The notes under the pieces were generated by a model, which searched no databases, was not told where the DNA came from, and saw only the letters and a list, made by a program, of their open reading frames with translations. From a virus, in the IMG/VR virus record IMGVR_UViG_3300045902_000229, positions 1 to 21,040 of that record: a stretch of 21,040 bases of DNA; one strand, given 5' to 3'. Below are positions 15,406-21,040 of this stretch, piece by piece (the first letter of the stretch is position 1; each line of letters starts with the position of its first letter). The position numbers and the translations under genes were made by a program.

Positions 15406-16549
15406 TTAATTTTTTAATTTCATTTTCTAAACTAATTTCATTAATCGGTTCATATCCTTCGAGTTCTCTTACTTCATTAACAGTTAGCCAACCATTACGT
15501 AATCCGTTTTCATAATATTTTAAATTGAGTTCTATGTCTCTTGTAGCCATTGTATCGTGTTTAATATAATATTCGTCGCCGTTATCATATTCATAACATA
15601 TATTATTAGTTAATACTTCGTCAAAGTAATTTAGTATAGGGTCAATGACAGTAGTATAAAATACATATAACACAGTATCTGCATTGCCCCTCTGTATATT
15701 CTCGGACTGTCCTAACAACAACTTATTAACCTTAAATGCTGAACAGATCTCATCTCTATTCAATTGCCGTTCTTGTGTCATCTGCATATCTCTTAATGAG
15801 TAAGCCGTTGGAATTGGCTTTAGTCCTTGTTCGAATAAAGCAACCTGAAACGCATTCTCTGAGCCTCCATATCTATCTTTTAATTGCTGCAATGCTCTGT
15901 TAAAATTCTCGTTGCTCATTTTTTGTTCCGTCGTAAAAGTTGCTCCGAGAAAACCTCCTTGCTGATAAAATTTCTTGCGATATTCTAATTGCAGGGCTTC
16001 TACATCTTGAAGTGCCTTAATTCTGGATATTATAGGAGAGCCTTTAATATGATTGCTGTAGTCAATAGTTTTGAAATGAATTATATCCTTAGCAGGAAAC
16101 TTAATCATATCAACTCCTGTGTTGTATACATAATTATCAATCCTCTCAATACCGATAGGCTCAGTAGTAATTCTGTCAGGATGTAATTGATATAATCCAA
16201 CTAACTCGTCGTTATCGTTACGCAACTTCAATAAATATGAATTTCCATCAATTGCTAAATCTAAAGCCCAGCGATATTTAATTTCCCAAAACGTTTGGAA
16301 TATATTTGGAATTTTAAATAAATTATTTATCTTATGAATAACTTCCTTGTTATTCGAATATTTATAAACTCTAAACTTTGCCTTGGCAAACTGTATGCCC
16401 CATATATCAATACAAGCTCCGATATATCCTGTGTTAGCATCAGGCTTGAATGAAAGCAGCCAGTTATTAAAAATATTTTTAAACTGTCCGCTACTTAGCG
16501 GAATTGATTTTTTATTAAATTTAAAAATATTTTTAAAACTAAACTTCAT
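15395..16549 (-). CDS. Portal protein (HK97 family)
   Basis: This 384-residue protein forms the dodecameric ring through which DNA enters and leaves the head. Features seen include ACIDIWGIQFAKAKFRVY near the N-terminus, the helix and loop GGFLGATFTTEQ, KDRYGGSENAFQVALFEQGL followed by PIPTAYSLRDMQ, an ERQLNRDEICSAFKV segment leading to LLGQ, and NADTVLYVFYTTVIDPIL. These follow the usual order of the HK97 portal family. Its ATG overlaps the TGA of the preceding ParB-like gene (ATGA), so the two are coupled. Its length is normal for the family. Confidence 0.93.
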   Translation of the reverse strand: MKFSFKNIFKFNKKSIPLSSGQFKNIFNNWLLSFKPDANTGYIGACIDIWGIQFAKAKFRVYKYSNNKEVIHKINNLFKIPNIFQTFWEIKYRWALDLAIDGNSYLLKLRNDNDELVGLYQLHPDRITTEPIGIERIDNYVYNTGVDMIKFPAKDIIHFKTIDYSNHIKGSPIISRIKALQDVEALQLEYRKKFYQQGGFLGATFTTEQKMSNENFNRALQQLKDRYGGSENAFQVALFEQGLKPIPTAYSLRDMQMTQERQLNRDEICSAFKVNKLLLGQSENIQRGNADTVLYVFYTTVIDPILNYFDEVLTNNICYEYDNGDEYYIKHDTMATRDIELNLKYYENGLRNGWLTVNEVRELEGYEPINEISLENEIKKLIEN

Positions 16550-16749
16550 TTAATGTTTAATAAAAATTCTTCTCTGACTTCTTTTTCAAAGAAAATTCCT
16601 TTCAAGGCAATAGTTATCATTTCGCCGTTCTTTTTAAATTCCGTTAAACTTTTTTTTAACTTCCGATAACTTACTTCGGATATCTTGCGAGGGTTTTTGG
16701 AATTAATATTAAGTTGATTAACTTTCAGTTCTTTTATTTCTGTTTTCAT
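16546..16749 (-). CDS. Truncated ParB-like N-terminal domain, first gene of late operon
   Basis: This 67-residue protein begins IKELKVNQLNINSKNPRKIS, followed by YRKLKKSLTEF. That matches the start of phage ParB/Srx-type domains (a strand, an NPR motif at 19-21, then a KSLxEF helix). The rest of the domain, including the region that would carry the nucleotide-binding GNxR-type motif, is missing, and the C-terminus (EMITIALKGIFFEKEV...) does not continue the fold. I saw no continuation in the other two frames. Full-length ParB proteins, often with methyltransferases, are commonly found near terminase genes in phages. The promoter lies directly upstream and the stop is coupled to the portal start, so it may now work mainly as a leader for the late operon. 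Confidence 0.6.
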   Translation of the reverse strand: MKTEIKELKVNQLNINSKNPRKISEVSYRKLKKSLTEFKKNGEMITIALKGIFFEKEVREEFLLNIK

Positions 16750-16750
16750 A

Positions 16751-16817
16751 ACGCAAATATAACTAAAATTTTACCGTCTTGTCAATAGTTATGTTACAAG
16801 ATACGTTTAATTTGCGT
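16751..16817. promoter_or_regulatory. Nested inverted repeats over the late promoter (operator candidate)
   Basis: Two nested inverted repeats lie here. TCTTGT (16777-16782) and ACAAGA (16796-16801) flank the minus-strand TTG element. ACGCAAAT (16751-16758) and ATTTGCGT (16810-16817) bracket the whole promoter, one arm overlapping the TAnnTTTG box. Both would suit dimeric repressor or activator binding, but no regulator is identified. Confidence 0.4.
16754..16785 (-). promoter_or_regulatory. Late-operon promoter, Bacteroidota type, likely leaderless
   Basis: On the minus strand there is TTG (16785-16783), a 21-bp spacer, then TATATTTG (16761-16754), a full match to TAnnTTTG. Only 4 nt separate the motif from the ATG at 16749, so transcription would begin at or beside the start codon. 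It would drive the whole leftward structural operon. Confidence 0.65.
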
Positions 16818-16882
16818 TTATATCGCTTATAACACGTTTTTTTACGCCAAGTAGAGTAAAACTTCAAAATTGAGACAAACTC

Positions 16883-16913
16883 TTGTTATAAATCATTTAT
16901 TACATTATTTTTG
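16883..16913 (+). promoter_or_regulatory. Terminase promoter, Bacteroidota type, likely leaderless
   Basis: TTG (16883-16885), a 20-bp spacer and TATTTTTG (16906-16913) match the TTG/TAnnTTTG promoter. The ATG of the small terminase gene begins at 16917, 3 nt after the motif. This mirrors the divergent late promoter. Confidence 0.65.
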
Positions 16914-16916
16914 TGT

Positions 16917-17342
16917 ATGTATCTGGAAAAGTTTAGTCCTAAATTCATAAAAAAAATCAAAAAGCAGTTAAAACTATATATTGACGAATCACAATTACCG
17001 CGATTAACTGAATTTTGTCATTCGTTAGGAATTTCTAAACATAAATTAAAAGAATTAATTAAACTAGCTTCCACGGGAGATTTAAAATATCCGCAAGAAA
17101 CATATTCGGATATTGAAGACATTAAGGAACTAATTAAAATACTTAACGAAAAGTTTAGTGATGTAATTTTAGTAAGAGGTTTGTTTAATAAGTTTAATGC
17201 GAAGTTAGTTGAAAGAAATCTTGAACAGCTCGGAGAATTAACTCCAACTAAACAATTGATAGAAACCGAAAACAAAAATATTAATATTGATATAACGCAA
17301 CAGATAGTAGACGCGTTAGATAAAAAAATATTTGAGGATTAA
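16917..17342 (+). CDS. Terminase small subunit
   Basis: The product is 141 residues from the ATG at 16917. An upstream in-frame TTG at 16911 was rejected because it overlaps the promoter box. Residues about 27-50 (LPRLTEFCHSLGISKHKLKE) form a helix-turn-helix typical of small terminases that recognise packaging sites. Next comes a helical central part (DIEDIKELIKILNEKF), and the C-terminus NIDITQQIVDALDK may contact the large subunit. It is followed after 3 nt by the large subunit. The assignment rests on the HTH, size and the direct link to the ATPase gene. Confidence 0.8.
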   Translation: MYLEKFSPKFIKKIKKQLKLYIDESQLPRLTEFCHSLGISKHKLKELIKLASTGDLKYPQETYSDIEDIKELIKILNEKFSDVILVRGLFNKFNAKLVERNLEQLGELTPTKQLIETENKNINIDITQQIVDALDKKIFED

Positions 17343-17345
17343 AAA

Positions 17346-18545
17346 TTGAAGTTACTTCCCTACCAAAAAGAAATAATTAATAATAATCATAGATTATTGC
17401 AAGTTGTTAAGTCAAGACAAATAGGATTATCATTTGCGTTTGCTTATAGGGCACTTCGAAATTGTTTAAAATATAATACAGAACAAATAATATTATCTGC
17501 GTCATTTCGTCAGTCGTTAAGAGTAATGGGTTATATTGAATTGCTTCTAACGGTAATGCCGCGGGAATTAAAATTAATAACTGATAAACAGCAAGAAAAA
17601 AAATTTGCATTCAATAACAAATCAATCTACTGTCTACCGCAGAACTCATTAACTATTACAGGATTTTCCGGAGATATATTCTTAGACGAGTTCGCTTTAT
17701 ATAAAAAACCTGATTTAATTTATACTGCTGCCTTCCCTACGATTACTAGAGGATATTCATTATTATTGTGTTCAACTCCTTTAGGCAAGAATAATTTATT
17801 CTATGAAATATATACAAACAGAGATAAATATAAAGATTTTAATAGAAAAGTAATAACGATATATGACGCAATTAGACAAGGTTTAAAAATTGATTTAGAC
17901 TTATTAAAAAATAATATTGATAATGTCTCATTCGAACAAGAATATAATTGTTCGTTCGAAGAGGATAAAGATAGTTATTTCAGTTTATCTGAACTAAACG
18001 AATGTTTAATTGATTATGAGTTCAATTCTAAACCAATAAAATATTATATAGGAATTGATATCGGCAGAAAACACGATAAAACAGCTATTACAATTTTATC
18101 GGAAGAAAAAAATTTTTTTTATATAACTGACATAATAACCTTAGACAATGTTAATTTTTCTCAACAAAAGTCTGTAATAGAAAAATTAATTAATCAATAT
18201 GAACCGCACAAAGTCATAATCGATAAAACAGGAATTGGAATGCAGTTATGCGAAGAACTTGAGAATAGGTTTGGGTTTGTTCAAGGTATTATTATGAATA
18301 ATAAAATTAAAAATGATATAATAACATTCGGAAAAAAAATTATTGAAACAAAAAAATTAAAATTCGATAACGAAAAAATTATATACGAGTTATTATCAAT
18401 TAGAAAAAAGTTTCTCAACTCTACAATTATTTATTCAGCTAACCGCAATACCGAAGGTCATAGTGATATAGCATTCTCAATCCTTTATAGCATTTACGCT
18501 GTCAAACAAGAAGAGTTAACGGAAATTAAAATTGCGTTCGTTTGA
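17346..18545 (+). CDS. Terminase large subunit (ATPase and nuclease)
   Basis: This 399-residue DNA packaging motor appears complete. The ATPase has a variant Walker A KSRQIGLS (22-29), Walker B IFLDEFA with Asp114 and Glu115, and a coupling motif CSTPLG (142-147). The RNase H-like nuclease has three expected acidic residues: Asp238 in YIGIDIGRKHDKT, Asp293 in VIIDKTGIG and Asp374 in GHSDIAFSI. The start is TTG at 17346, 3 nt after the small subunit stop and without Shine-Dalgarno; the next in-frame ATG would remove the Walker A motif. It is transcribed away from the head and tail genes, separating packaging from the structural operon. Confidence 0.93.
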   Translation: MKLLPYQKEIINNNHRLLQVVKSRQIGLSFAFAYRALRNCLKYNTEQIILSASFRQSLRVMGYIELLLTVMPRELKLITDKQQEKKFAFNNKSIYCLPQNSLTITGFSGDIFLDEFALYKKPDLIYTAAFPTITRGYSLLLCSTPLGKNNLFYEIYTNRDKYKDFNRKVITIYDAIRQGLKIDLDLLKNNIDNVSFEQEYNCSFEEDKDSYFSLSELNECLIDYEFNSKPIKYYIGIDIGRKHDKTAITILSEEKNFFYITDIITLDNVNFSQQKSVIEKLINQYEPHKVIIDKTGIGMQLCEELENRFGFVQGIIMNNKIKNDIITFGKKIIETKKLKFDNEKIIYELLSIRKKFLNSTIIYSANRNTEGHSDIAFSILYSIYAVKQEELTEIKIAFV

Positions 18546-18562
18546 CTTGTATTGATAAATTC

Positions 18563-18717
18563 CATTATGTAAAAGTTATGTAAAATTGTTTTTTTAAAAT
18601 TACATAAAATAAGTTTATCAAAAAACAATTAATTAAACGCATTATGTAAAAGTTATGTAAAATTGTTTTTTTAAAATTACATAAAATAAGTTTATCAAAA
18701 AACAATTAATTAAACCC
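18563..18717. repeat. 77-bp tandem direct repeat with partial third copy
   Basis: Two copies with a 77-bp period (18564-18640 and 18641-18717) are identical for 76 bases, differing at 18639 versus 18716. A degenerate third copy begins at about 18718. Each full copy holds three octamers: TTATGTAA, TTATGTAA 11 bp later, and TTACATAA a further 24 bp on. The near identity suggests a recent duplication. Confidence 0.95.
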
Positions 18718-18765
18718 AATTATGTAAAATTATGTGAAAAATTCCTATATCTTTTTATATTATAA

Positions 18766-18796
<31 letters not shown>

Positions 18797-18862
18797 AAAA
18801 AAAATTACATAATTTATATAATTTTTTTGAAAAATAGAATAAAATTAAAAAAAATATCCGAA

Positions 18863-18910
18863 AAACCAATTTTACATAAAATTCAGTAATTAAAGATAAA
18901 ACATTGGTTT
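18863..18910. repeat. Inverted repeat AAACCAAT / ATTGGTTT
   Basis: AAACCAAT (18863-18870) and ATTGGTTT (18903-18910) are perfect 8-bp arms 32 bp apart, enclosing one TTACATAA octamer. They precede the densest octamer cluster (18916-18954). It could be a protein-binding pair or structure in the origin. Confidence 0.5.
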
Positions 18911-19151
18911 AAAAATTACATAAAGTTTTACATAAGTTTTACATAATTACATAACATTTGTATTAAGTCAATTAACTTAACGTTTATATATTAAAGCAAA
19001 TTATTCTTAACTCAATAAAGTAATCCATTAATATGTAATTTTTTTTCTTCGAACAAAATTATGTAAAATTAAAATTACATAATTTCATTCAATTTATCAA
19101 TTTTTACATTTTTAATTAACAAAACTAACTTTATTTTTTTGATAAAAAAAA

Positions 19152-19535
19152 ATGAAAAAATTAGACGAAAAAATAATTAAAGCTACATCTCTTGAGTTTT
19201 TCAACTTCGCAATGAATGAGTTTGAGTTAGATAAGCCTTATAACAAGAACGATATGTTTCAAAAGTTCGTTAATGTTTATAAAGGTATTAACAATTATAA
19301 TGAATTTAAAAAATATCTTTATAAATGGCAAGAGTTACATAAAGGATTAATACTTCGTTTCAACGACATTGTTTTTTCAAAACAAGAAAAAGAATTTTTA
19401 GGTAAAGATTATTTTAACAAATTTTATTTTACTACCCGCAAAGACTTGCCAGAAGTAACATCCATTGACCCTGACGGAACAAGATATTTTTTTAATAAAA
19501 AAGGAAAACTATTATTTAGTGAAAAGGACAATTAA
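19152..19535 (+). CDS. Small protein resembling the C-terminal domain of the adjacent helicase
   Basis: This 127-residue protein follows the octamer array with a poly-A leader before the ATG. Residues 14-78 (LEFFNFAMNEF..., YNKNDMFQKF, a helix EFKKYLYKWQEL, then NDIVFSK) align by eye with residues 393-463 of the helicase (ILFYEFAVEF..., YGKKEMYQKY, TFTRWLKLYADL, then NNIVFFK). The pattern is like the winged-helix domain that ends many phage primase-helicases. Residues 80-127 are a separate tail with FNKFYF and DGTRYFFNKKGK. It ends 1 nt before the helicase ATG. It may bind the nearby octamers as an initiator or repressor, or load the helicase; this is inference. Confidence 0.65.
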   Translation: MKKLDEKIIKATSLEFFNFAMNEFELDKPYNKNDMFQKFVNVYKGINNYNEFKKYLYKWQELHKGLILRFNDIVFSKQEKEFLGKDYFNKFYFTTRKDLPEVTSIDPDGTRYFFNKKGKLLFSEKDN

Positions 19536-19536
19536 A

Positions 19537-20940
19537 ATGGAAAAAACAATTATTAACTACAATCTTCCAATCTTTCATTCAAGATTTGAAAACAAAGCAA
19601 CTTTTAACATCGAAAGACTTAAGTTTGTTTTAGAACTTAATGGATTTAGGTCGCTTCATATTAATGAAGCTGACAAAGAACAAGACATTCGGTTTGTTCA
19701 TATCAATAAGAACAGGGCACAGATTGTTAATATCATATATATTCGTAACTTCATAACAAGGTATTTTGAACTAGCAAGAAACGGAGATACGTTTGATTTC
19801 GCTAATGCTTTCAATCAAAAATATAATAATGCAAAACTAAAAGAAATATGTCAGCAACTCAAACCAATAGAGTTAGATAAATTCCAACGCGATACACAAG
19901 ATAGTTTTTATTTTTATTTTAAAAATAATTACGTTAAAGTAACAGAGAACGACATTGAAATATTAAATTACGACAAATTAGATAAATATATCTGGCAGCG
20001 TCATTCATCAGGCAAGGACTTTAAAATTATTGAAGGAAAATCTGACTTTGAGACATTTCTCGAGAGGGCTGCTTTCAACAAAGAACAAACTGAATGTGCC
20101 ATTGGTTATTTACTTCACGAATATAAAAACCCTTCAATCCCTAAAGCCGTAGTAATATGTGATACAGGTAAGAATGAACGTAAAGGAGGTTGCGGAAAGT
20201 CGTTAATAGCTAAGTCTCTACGTAAGTTACGAAATCAAGTTGAAATACCAGGAGGTCGTTGTGATTTGAATGATAATTTTTTATTTCAGGACGTAGACTT
20301 AGACACTAGATTAATTCTGTTTGACGATATTAGAGATAATTTTGAGTTTGACAAACTATTCACAAGTATAACAGGTAACCTGCAAGTTAAACGTAAATAC
20401 TTAGGAAACCTAAATATTCCTTTTAAATACTCTCCTAAGTTTGTTATAACAACAAACCGTTTAATAAAAACATTAAATCAAATAAGTTATAAACGCAGAT
20501 TGTATGAAGTTTTATTAACGAATTATTATAACGAAAATCGAACTCCTTATCAAGAGTTAGGACGATTATTGTTTGACGATTGGGACGAAAACGATTGGAA
20601 TAAATATTATCTATATATATTCCGTTGCTGTCAGCAATATCTGAGATACGGTCTAATAGATATTGATAGTGAAGAGTTAAGGAATAAAAGGATTATAGAA
20701 GAGACAAATATTTTATTCTATGAGTTTGCAGTAGAATTTATTTCGTTTAATGAAGAATACGGAAAAAAAGAAATGTATCAAAAGTATATTGAAATAAAGG
20801 AACACGAGATTAAACGCAATACATTCACTCGTTGGCTTAAGCTTTACGCCGATTTAAACTCCGCCGAATATATTGAACGCAGGACTAGCAGTATTTCAGA
20901 AAACAATATAGTTTTTTTTAAAATTAAAAAGCCCGCCTAA
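19537..20940 (+). CDS. SF3-type replicative helicase (DUF5906 / NrS-1 polymerase-helicase-like)
   Basis: The chosen start is the ATG at 19537 (467 residues), 1 nt after the previous stop and with AGGA about 9 nt upstream; the longer frame from 19465 overlaps the upstream gene. Residues 203-330 hold the ATPase core: VVICDT, then Walker A GGCGKS (217-222), Walker B LILFDD (259-264), KFVITTN (301-307) and a basic KRR (319-321) likely serving as arginine finger. This arrangement fits SF3 helicases of phage primase-helicases. The N-terminal 150 residues show no recognised primase motifs, so primer synthesis may be elsewhere. The C-terminal 70 residues are a winged-helix-like domain shared with the upstream small protein. 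A hairpin terminator overlaps its stop. Confidence 0.85.
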   Translation: MEKTIINYNLPIFHSRFENKATFNIERLKFVLELNGFRSLHINEADKEQDIRFVHINKNRAQIVNIIYIRNFITRYFELARNGDTFDFANAFNQKYNNAKLKEICQQLKPIELDKFQRDTQDSFYFYFKNNYVKVTENDIEILNYDKLDKYIWQRHSSGKDFKIIEGKSDFETFLERAAFNKEQTECAIGYLLHEYKNPSIPKAVVICDTGKNERKGGCGKSLIAKSLRKLRNQVEIPGGRCDLNDNFLFQDVDLDTRLILFDDIRDNFEFDKLFTSITGNLQVKRKYLGNLNIPFKYSPKFVITTNRLIKTLNQISYKRRLYEVLLTNYYNENRTPYQELGRLLFDDWDENDWNKYYLYIFRCCQQYLRYGLIDIDSEELRNKRIIEETNILFYEFAVEFISFNEEYGKKEMYQKYIEIKEHEIKRNTFTRWLKLYADLNSAEYIERRTSSISENNIVFFKIKKPA

Positions 20941-20952
20941 ATAGCGGGCTTT
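20928..20952. terminator. Bidirectional rho-independent terminator
   Basis: AAAGCCCGC (20928-20936) and GCGGGCTTT (20944-20952) form a 9-bp stem with a 7-nt loop. The helicase TAA lies in the loop. On the minus strand the stem is followed by TTTTTAATTTT, a good terminator for the leftward HTH gene; on the plus strand the T-tail is short. It separates two converging transcription units. Confidence 0.85.
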
Positions 20953-20956
20953 ACGA

Positions 20957-21040
20957 TTATCTTTTCTTTTTAATCCTACTTCGTAAAAATTCAACTGCCT
21001 CTAACTTAAACATAACTCGTCTTCCTTTCTTTACTACCAG
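20957..21040 (-). CDS. 3' end of excisionase-like helix-turn-helix gene (partial)
   Basis: The minus-strand frame is open from the window edge to a TAA at 20957-20959 and gives 27 residues: LVVKKGRRVMFKLEAVEFLR then SRIKKKR. A KxGRRVxFxxxxVExFL ending is characteristic of the MerR/excisionase-type 'HTH_17' DNA-binding domain, in which the wing follows the recognition helix. Small proteins of this kind act as excisionases or transcription regulators in phages and mobile elements. The gene faces the helicase and uses the bidirectional terminator. The N-terminal helix-turn-helix lies outside the window. Confidence 0.75.
   Translation of the reverse strand: MVVKKGRRVMFKLEAVEFLRSRIKKKR

Noticed and set aside
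18563-18717. CRISPR-like array
   Set aside because: The 77-bp units are contiguous with no unique spacers, and no cas-like gene is nearby.
19130-19151. Promoter directly before the 127-residue gene
   Set aside because: The nearest T-rich word (TATTTTTTTG) has two extra bases against TAnnTTTG, so it is not a confident match.
19465-20940. Longer 491-residue version of the helicase
   Set aside because: The first 24 residues overlap the upstream gene in another frame; the ATG at 19537 directly follows the upstream stop.

Overview
This window is part of a tailed-phage or prophage genome with a long-tailed (probably siphovirus) morphogenesis module. The DNA is very AT-rich. Two promoter candidates match the Bacteroidota-type pattern (TTG, 20-21 bp, TAnnTTTG), many starts have A-rich leaders instead of a Shine-Dalgarno sequence, and one protein carries an FnIII domain of a style common in Bacteroidota and Ignavibacteria. 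A host in that broad group is an inference. No integrase, endolysin, tRNA, IS element or CRISPR array is visible, and both ends of the window cut through genes.

Layout. (1) Positions 1-101 hold the 3' end of a rightward gene that meets the late operon tail to tail. (2) From 16749 down to 98 runs one dense leftward late operon: truncated ParB-like leader, portal, prohead protease with a coiled-coil tail, HK97-type capsid, three small proteins including a membrane peptide, a head-tail connector, a putative tail terminator with FnIII and LamG-like domains, QueC, a family 2 glycosyltransferase, a small membrane/coiled-coil protein, major tail protein, a small protein, tail assembly chaperone with a clear -1 frameshift product, an HK97-gp10-like protein, a VRR-NUC nuclease, tape measure, two tail-tip proteins and a fibre-like protein. 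(3) A divergent control region (16750-16916) has back-to-back promoters that appear to start transcription at or next to the start codons, with operator-like inverted repeats. (4) Rightward from 16917 are the small and large terminase subunits. (5) About 600 bp without a gene (18546-19151) is packed with TTACATAA/TTATGTAA octamers, many about one helical turn apart, plus a 77-bp tandem duplication and an ATT microsatellite: a candidate replication origin. (6) Next come a small protein and an SF3-type helicase; the small protein resembles the helicase's C-terminal domain. (7) A bidirectional terminator follows, and the window ends in a leftward excisionase-like HTH gene.

The head and tail genes form a nearly complete assembly line. 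The most notable points are the octamer-rich region beside a helicase and its apparent domain paralogue, the QueC plus glycosyltransferase cargo inside the tail module, the frameshift chaperone that plain ORF calling misses, extra binding domains on two connector-type proteins, and the leaderless divergent promoters.
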